In this document: positions 58,437 to 64,000 of the stretch, one piece after another
Layout of the letters: each line of letters begins with the position of its first letter
Numbering within the stretch: position 1 is the stretch's first letter
DNA from: Selenomonadaceae bacterium
GTDB lineage: Bacteria > Bacillota > Negativicutes > Selenomonadales > Selenomonadaceae
Assembly (NCBI GenBank): GCA_022786545.1
Contig: JALFXV010000015.1
Location: 1-64,000 of the forward strand
DNA length: 64,000 nucleotides
Direction of reading: 5' to 3'
Translations under genes and position numbers: made by a program
The notes under the pieces: generated by a model
Told to the model about the DNA's origin: nothing
Databases searched by the model: none
Seen by the model: the letters and a program-made list of their open reading frames with translations, nothing else

Positions 58437-58733
58437 TCAAAAAAATGCCATGAAGATGGAGCCGGCAAAAAGGGCGATGCCCAGCCCCAGCAGAAAGGAA
58501 GCCAGGGCATGAAACCTCTCCCCCCCTGCCTTGCCGACTACATTACTGCCCTCATAAACCAGAAAGGACAGGGATAAGAACGCCAGCGGCACATCGCCAG
58601 CCGAAATGGCAAAGAGCAGCATGGCAAGGCACAGTGCCATCCCCGCCTTTTCCCCGCTGGTAAAAAACGGCGGCTGTTTCTTTTTTTCCTCTGTCCACGG
58701 CGTCCTGCCCCGAAATACCGGCATGGTGCCCAT
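58437..58733 (-). CDS. Small membrane protein
   Basis: hydrophobic ORF MALCLAMLLFAISAGDVPLAFLSLSFLVYEG. Confidence 0.5.
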   Translation of the reverse strand: MGTMPVFRGRTPWTEEKKKQPPFFTSGEKAGMALCLAMLLFAISAGDVPLAFLSLSFLVYEGSNVVGKAGGERFHALASFLLGLGIALFAGSIFMAFF

Positions 58734-58769
58734 CTCCCTTCACTCCCTCGCGTGTCATACGCTCATCAT

Positions 58770-60485
58770 CTATTCGGTCAAAGGCGACAGCTGCCAGCCG
58801 CCCTTGGCCAGCTGCAATTTTTTGTCATGCTTCTTAAAGAGGGTGGAGCGGTGCCCCACGCTGACTACCGCCATCCCGGGCAGCAGCTCCTTCAGGGCAT
58901 CATACGCCTCCTCCTCACGCTGCTCATCCATAGCCGAGGTGGACTCATCCAAGAAGACCATGTCCGGCTTAAACAGCAAAATGCGGATAAAGGCAAGGCG
59001 CTGCTGCTCCCCCAGGGACAGGATGCGGCTCCAGTCATCCACCTCATCCAGCCTGCCGGCCAGGCTGCCGATGCCGAAGCGTTCCAGCAGCGCCCCCAAA
59101 TCAGCCGTTTCCTGCTCCGGCACAGGCTGCGGATAATAAATGGCACGGCGCAGGCTCCCCAGGGGCAGGTACGGCCTCTGAGGCAGGAACATGGTACGCC
59201 AGCCGGAAGGAAGCTCCACAGTGCCGCTTCCATAAGGCCAGATACCGGCCAGAGCCCGCAGGAGGGTGCTCTTGCCGCAGCCAGAACCGCCGGAAACCAG
59301 CAGGTACTTGCCGGCAGGCACCGCCAGGGAAAGTCCCTCCAGCAGCTTCCTGCCATCGGGCAGCTCCACCTGCACATCCCGCAGCAGCAGGGCATTACTA
59401 TCACCTGTACCAAAGGAGAACTCCGAATGAAGGCCCTCAACATGCTCCATGTGCTGGGTAAAGCCCCCAAGACGGCAGATAACGGCAATATACCTGGCGA
59501 TAGAGCTATAGGCGTCCACAAAGTAGCTGAGGGCATCCTGCACCTTGCCGAAAGCCATGAGGGTCTGCATCAGGCCGCCCATGTTGATGGAGCCGTCAAT
59601 GAACTTCGGCAGCGCCAGCAATATAGGCACGATGACAGCCAGCTGGCTGTAGCCAGTGACATAAAAGTTCAAAAATTTGGTCCTTTTCATCAGGGCCCAG
59701 AAATTGCTGACAACCCTGCCAAAACGCTCCTGGAAATTCTGCATCTCCGGCCCTTCACCGCCGTAAAAGGCAATACTCTCGCAGTTTTCCCTGACCCGCA
59801 CCATGCTGAAGCGAAAATCCGCCTCATACCGCTGCTGGTCAAAATTCAGCCCGATAAGCTTCCGGCCTATCTTGTGGGCAATATAGGTACCTGCCACGGA
59901 ATAGATAACCGTTATCCAGACCATATAGCCAGGTATGGACAGCACTGTTTCTCCCAGAGGCACCTCCATAATCCCGGACAGTTCCCAGAGAATAAAGATA
60001 AATGCCGCCAGGGAAGTCAGCTGCTGTATAAAGCCTATCAGCAGGGACAAGGTAAGCCCGACAAACTCATTGATGTCATCAGCAATTCGCTGGTCCGGGT
60101 TATCCACCCCGTCACCGCCATCAGCCTGCAAGCGGTAATAATTCTGCCTGCGCAGCCATGCCTCAAGATACCTGTCCGTCATCCAGGTACGCCACTTGAT
60201 TTCCAAAATCTGGCGCACATAGATGGAGTAAACCGCCATGATGATAAAGCCTGCCGCAATCCCGGCAAACTGCCCTACCAGCGGCCATAGTGCCTCAAAA
60301 TCCCTAGCCTCCAACGTGCCATAAAAATCCCTCGTCCAGTTGTTGTTCAGCACCAGCATGTATACCTGTCCCAAAGTCAGCAGGATAACGCCGCCCATCA
60401 GGGCCATAGCCTTCCATTTTTCCTCGGATTTCCAGTATGAGCGCATCAGATGCCAGGCGGTTACGGCAAGAGCCTTGCCCTTCAT
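58770..60485 (-). CDS. ABC transporter permease/ATP-binding fusion (SbmA/BacA/YddA-like)
   Basis: WTRDFYGTLEARDFEALWPLVGQF; LLVSGGSGCGKSTLLRALAGIWPYGSG; LSLGEQQRLAFIRILLFKPDMVFLDESTSAMDE. Confidence 0.9.
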   Translation of the reverse strand: MKGKALAVTAWHLMRSYWKSEEKWKAMALMGGVILLTLGQVYMLVLNNNWTRDFYGTLEARDFEALWPLVGQFAGIAAGFIIMAVYSIYVRQILEIKWRTWMTDRYLEAWLRRQNYYRLQADGGDGVDNPDQRIADDINEFVGLTLSLLIGFIQQLTSLAAFIFILWELSGIMEVPLGETVLSIPGYMVWITVIYSVAGTYIAHKIGRKLIGLNFDQQRYEADFRFSMVRVRENCESIAFYGGEGPEMQNFQERFGRVVSNFWALMKRTKFLNFYVTGYSQLAVIVPILLALPKFIDGSINMGGLMQTLMAFGKVQDALSYFVDAYSSIARYIAVICRLGGFTQHMEHVEGLHSEFSFGTGDSNALLLRDVQVELPDGRKLLEGLSLAVPAGKYLLVSGGSGCGKSTLLRALAGIWPYGSGTVELPSGWRTMFLPQRPYLPLGSLRRAIYYPQPVPEQETADLGALLERFGIGSLAGRLDEVDDWSRILSLGEQQRLAFIRILLFKPDMVFLDESTSAMDEQREEEAYDALKELLPGMAVVSVGHRSTLFKKHDKKLQLAKGGWQLSPLTE

Positions 60486-60618
60486 AAAATCACCTTCCTC
60501 AAAAATCTATAGTCTTATTCTGCAATAAATGATAAAATATAGCCAAGCAGGATTTTTATGCCTGCCCTTCTGCATTTTATTGACATTTATTGTACGCAAA
60601 AAAAGAAAGGATATTACA

Positions 60619-61275
60619 ATGGCTATTGTCTTTATTGCCGCGGTATTAACCTGTCTTCTTCTACTCCTAGTATTATACCGCAATTTGCCAAATAAAAAAG
60701 TATTTTATGGCTTTTGCCTGACCCTGGCGCTGTCTATTTTCACCATCGCCCGCTCGGTGCTGGTGGCGCCTGCCGGGGACGCCCCTGCCGACGAGTCCGC
60801 CATCCGCCACATCACCGCCCAGCAGCAGATTTTTGATGGCTGGTACACCGGCTACAAAAAGCAGCTGGACATCCTGGACTACAACTGGGCCCAGTGCCAA
60901 TCCATTGTCAGCGACTACCACAACGACAACATCAGCCTGAACACGGTTTACACCAGGCTGACCCTGCTGGAGCACCAGGCACAGCTGGCAGATGAGGGGC
61001 TGCAGGAGCTGTCCCCTCCCATCAGCCTGGACGATACCAACTACGACCTGACCACGCTGCTGCTGCAAAAAACCCAGAGCTATGCCGGTGCCCAGCTGGA
61101 AACCATCAGGGCCCTGCACACTGCCGCCGACCCAGCCAACCTGAAGGCCGCCACCCATGAGGAGCAGAGCAGGCTGCTCAGGGAAACCATGCTGAGAACG
61201 GCCCCTGACTGCCTCTTCACCGCCCCGGAGACCAGCGCTCTCCGCAGCCGCCTCACCCTGCCGGAAAATTCCTGA
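60619..61275 (+). CDS. Hypothetical protein with N-terminal transmembrane segment
   Basis: MAIVFIAAVLTCLLLLLVLYRN; SD agaaagg before ATG 60619. Confidence 0.6.
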   Translation: MAIVFIAAVLTCLLLLLVLYRNLPNKKVFYGFCLTLALSIFTIARSVLVAPAGDAPADESAIRHITAQQQIFDGWYTGYKKQLDILDYNWAQCQSIVSDYHNDNISLNTVYTRLTLLEHQAQLADEGLQELSPPISLDDTNYDLTTLLLQKTQSYAGAQLETIRALHTAADPANLKAATHEEQSRLLRETMLRTAPDCLFTAPETSALRSRLTLPENS

Positions 61276-61291
61276 CCAAAGGAGCCATGCC

Positions 61292-61927
61292 ATGCAAGCT
61301 TACAGAACCATCTCAGAAAAAGGCACCGCTGCCTACGAAATACAGAAATCAAAATTTTATGCCTACACCGCCCCTGCCGAAACGGAGGAACAGGCCAGGG
61401 AGTTCGTGACAGCCATCAAGAAAAAGCATTTTGACGCCCGCCACAACTGCTCCGCCTGGGTGCTGGGCGCCGACAGCAGCCAGCAGAAATCCAACGATGA
61501 CGGCGAGCCGGGAGGAACTGCCGGCAACCCTATCCTGGAAGCCATCAAGCAGCACGGGCTGACAAACATCGTGGTGGTGGTCACCAGGTATTTCGGCGGC
61601 ATCAAGCTGGGGGCAGGTGGCCTGATCAGGGCCTATAACCACACTGCCTCCCTGGGGCTGGAGGCCACCCCCCAGGTGGAAATCAAGCCCTTCTGCCTGA
61701 TAGCAGCCGAGCTGGACTATACCCTGCTGGGGACAGTGGAAAACTGGATCAGGAACGAAAACCTCCGTACCGCCCCTGCCGAGTACCTGGACAAGGTGAC
61801 AGTCAAGCTGCTGGCAGAGCCCCAGGAGGTGGAGAAAATCCGCACGGAACTGGTAGACCTCACTGCTGCCCGCTGCCGCATCACCGTGGCCGAGGCTGAG
61901 TATATGGCTCTCCCTGTGCAGCCCTAA
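61292..61927 (+). CDS. YigZ/IMPACT family protein
   Basis: KKKHFDARHNCSAWVLG...SNDDGEPGGTAGNPILEAIKQHGLTNIVVVVTRYFGGIKLGAGGLIRAY. Confidence 0.93.
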   Translation: MQAYRTISEKGTAAYEIQKSKFYAYTAPAETEEQAREFVTAIKKKHFDARHNCSAWVLGADSSQQKSNDDGEPGGTAGNPILEAIKQHGLTNIVVVVTRYFGGIKLGAGGLIRAYNHTASLGLEATPQVEIKPFCLIAAELDYTLLGTVENWIRNENLRTAPAEYLDKVTVKLLAEPQEVEKIRTELVDLTAARCRITVAEAEYMALPVQP

Positions 61928-61989
61928 GGCAGGACTCGCATTTGATTCTAATGAGTCAAGCTTCTAATGCTTCAAACTTATGAACAAAA

Positions 61990-62040
61990 GTAAAGCTATG
62001 TATGAACGCCATTCACCGGGATTCATACATAGCTTTTTAT
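61990..62040. terminator. Hairpin terminator
   Basis: aaagctatgtatgaacgccattcaccgggattcatacatagcttttt. Confidence 0.75.
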
Positions 62041-62081
62041 TATCCATTCATTATCTATATTTATATTTCAATAACTAGCAT

Positions 62082-63470
62082 TTATTTTGCCAGCAGATTC
62101 TTGCCGGGAAATGTCTTGAGCAGGTAATTGCTAATCATTTCCCCAATCATTTTTTTGCCCAGCACATCAGGATGCAGTCCATCCGTAGTGGCTTCATCCA
62201 TCAAAAGTCCGTAGCAGTCGGTCATGCCGCTGGCCACATCCACCGCATACTGCTGCTGCATAATCCACTGGTTCAGCTTTACCTGCTCGTTTTTCCAGTC
62301 CGCCGCAGGAGCCGTAATATAATGCCAGTTGGCAATAAAATGGGGATTAATCGGCGTTGCCGTAGCATAAACAGGGATGATGCCGCGGGCACGGCACTTG
62401 TCCCCCATCCGCTTCAGGTACGGAATAATCTCCTCCGCCTTGCCGCCGGAGCGGAAATCGTTGACACCGCCCATAATCACCAGGATTTTCGGCTTGAAAG
62501 GCAGCACATCGCTGTCAAACCGCGCTTCCATAGCAGCTACAGTATCACCGCTGTAGCCCAGGTTCTTCACCGGCACCTGGGAATAGGTCTCCCAGTTATA
62601 CATCACATAGCCGGGAGGGGTGGACACGGCACCGCCGCCGTGGGTGATGCTGTCCCCAATGGCGGCCACCTTGGCTGCCGCCTCCACCTGGTAATAGCTG
62701 GGTGCAGACCAGTCGCTAATCCTCGTGCCTGCCTCGTTGCGGCTCCTGACCTGCCAGTAATACCTGCCCGGCCAGGTATAGCCTGCATCCTCATACAGGA
62801 CCGAGCCTTCCGTGGTCAGCTCCCTGATAAGCTCCGGCGCCCCCTCCTTGGGGTCCTCCCGGTAGACACGCACATCATAATACTTGCCATCTGTCACCGG
62901 CACCCAGGAAAACACGGGGTACAGGGGGGCATACGCCATAGACTCGAACTCTGTCGTAGGCTTAGGGGCTGTGGGATTCAGTTCCTGCTCCGTCAGCGGC
63001 TTCAAATCGCTATAAAGCTTGATATAATGGCCGGAAGCATCCAGCGGGCAGACCTTCCAGTAATAATCCTTGGCAGTACGCATGACGGAGGTATCCAGCT
63101 CGTAGCCATTGGTAAAAATCCCCCGCTTGACAGACACCACATTCTCCGGGATATTCTTGTTGGCCCGCATAATCGCCACCTGATAGCTGACCGCCCCCGG
63201 CACCGGCTCCCAGGACAGGCGCACCTTCCTGAGATACCCCGGTATCTCCCTGGCAGCGATGTCATCCTTGTTTTCCGCCGCCTCCTTGACGTCAACCTTG
63301 GCCTCCTCATCATCCTCAAACCTGATGGTCTTCGCCAAATCCTTGGAGTCCGCCATGGTCACACCGGCTGCCATAGCCTCCGGCATGGCCAGGGGCATCC
63401 CCCCTGACTGGCTGCACGACAAAGCAGCAGCCACCATGATACCTGCCGCAAAACCTAAATACTTATTCAA
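62082..63470 (-). CDS. SGNH/GDSL-type hydrolase, exported, likely lipoprotein
   Basis: VAAIGDSITHGG, VIMGGVNDFRSG, DGLHPDVLG; probable TTG start at 63470 after AGGAG; LNKYLGFAAGIMVAAALSC signal. Confidence 0.82.
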   Translation of the reverse strand: MNKYLGFAAGIMVAAALSCSQSGGMPLAMPEAMAAGVTMADSKDLAKTIRFEDDEEAKVDVKEAAENKDDIAAREIPGYLRKVRLSWEPVPGAVSYQVAIMRANKNIPENVVSVKRGIFTNGYELDTSVMRTAKDYYWKVCPLDASGHYIKLYSDLKPLTEQELNPTAPKPTTEFESMAYAPLYPVFSWVPVTDGKYYDVRVYREDPKEGAPELIRELTTEGSVLYEDAGYTWPGRYYWQVRSRNEAGTRISDWSAPSYYQVEAAAKVAAIGDSITHGGGAVSTPPGYVMYNWETYSQVPVKNLGYSGDTVAAMEARFDSDVLPFKPKILVIMGGVNDFRSGGKAEEIIPYLKRMGDKCRARGIIPVYATATPINPHFIANWHYITAPAADWKNEQVKLNQWIMQQQYAVDVASGMTDCYGLLMDEATTDGLHPDVLGKKMIGEMISNYLLKTFPGKNLLAK

Positions 63471-63547
63471 AATCCTCGCTCCTAAAAAACAACGGCCAGC
63501 CCGGCACCCATGCCGGGGCAACGCCAATTATACTATGCTCCTAAAAA

Positions 63548-63580
63548 AGAAATGGGATGTGCAATCGCACACCCCATTAT
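63548..63580 (-). terminator. Hairpin terminator after the NDH-2 gene
   Basis: aatgggatgtgcaatcgcacaccccatt. Confidence 0.65.
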
Positions 63581-63610
63581 AATATCACATTTACGCCCTG
63601 ATAGCCATAT

Positions 63611-64000
63611 TTATGCCTTGGCGGCACCCATATTTTCGTCCTCATCCTCCAGCTTGATGTTGGTGATGATACGGCCCAGGCGGGTGCCGGATACAAAGTT
63701 CCAGAACCACTTGGTGCCAACGGTAATATCCGCATGAGCTCCCTCAAGACGCAGGAGATGCAGGAACATCCAGATAACCCATGCCACAAAGCCGCCAATC
63801 TTCAGGCAGCCCCAGTTTACTACAGCCTGGCAGCGGCCAATGGTAGCCATGGCGCCATGGTCAACATACTCAAACTTCTTCAGGCTGCTGCTGCCGTTAA
63901 TCAGCGCCATGATATTGTCCACTGCGCACCATGCCTCCTGCATAGCAACAGGAGCTACAGTAGCCAGCGGCCTGCCGCTCTCGGTCATGAAATGGGCATT
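63611..64000 (-). CDS. NADH dehydrogenase type II-like FAD oxidoreductase (C-terminal part, truncated by window end)
   Basis: ATVAPVAMQEAWCAVDNIMALINGSSSLKKFEYVDHGAMATIGRCQAVV...GFVAWVIWMFLHLLRLEG. Confidence 0.8.
   Translation of the reverse strand, partial: NAHFMTESGRPLATVAPVAMQEAWCAVDNIMALINGSSSLKKFEYVDHGAMATIGRCQAVVNWGCLKIGGFVAWVIWMFLHLLRLEGAHADITVGTKWFWNFVSGTRLGRIITNIKLEDEDENMGAAKA

Noticed and set aside
1-64000. CRISPR array
   Set aside because: No regularly spaced repeat-spacer pattern was seen; the only short direct repeats are protein-coding tracts and one 2-copy repeat at 36623.

Overview
The window looks like a chromosomal segment of a Negativicutes-type bacterium (Selenomonadaceae-like by gene content; inferred, not tested). 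Housekeeping blocks include ilvB-ilvN, rubrerythrin, cstA, a gap-pgk-tpiA-gpmI glycolytic cluster followed by a NifU-like/GGGtGRT pair, a full glycogen cluster (glgC-glgD-glgP-glgB-glgA-amylase/malQ), a FtsA-like gene, hsp20, ogt, a DAK2 protein, and tRNA-Gly(CCC) and tRNA-Glu(CTC). Two accessory/defence-like islands interrupt these. Island 1 (~8.7-21.3 kb, after tRNA-Glu) has a group II intron scar, IS scars, an orphan zinc-ribbon protein, a decapitated ATPase, a decaying tandem array of [glycosyltransferase-like <- | -> Rpn nuclease] units, an ATPase-TOPRIM pair and an AAA-ATPase/PD-(D/E)XK protein. Island 2 (~37.4-45.2 kb) is an operon-like run of a PLD-SF2 helicase (DUF3427-like), Nudix, PD-(D/E)XK-DUF2075 helicase and a zinc-ligand-less Vsr-like nuclease, next to another Rpn gene. 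The most striking signals are: (i) Rpn genes with strong internal RBS+ATG predicting an intragenic C-terminal antitoxin, plus a decayed copy where a clean deletion leaves promoter, RBS, antitoxin-like tail and terminator (a possible solo antitoxin); (ii) the helicase/Nudix/Vsr-like island; (iii) a glycogen branching enzyme with a basic C-terminal tail carrying two AT-hook motifs; (iv) a dispersed palindromic repeat whose stem arms covary between copies. All assignments were made by eye from the sequence and translated ORFs; no database search was run.
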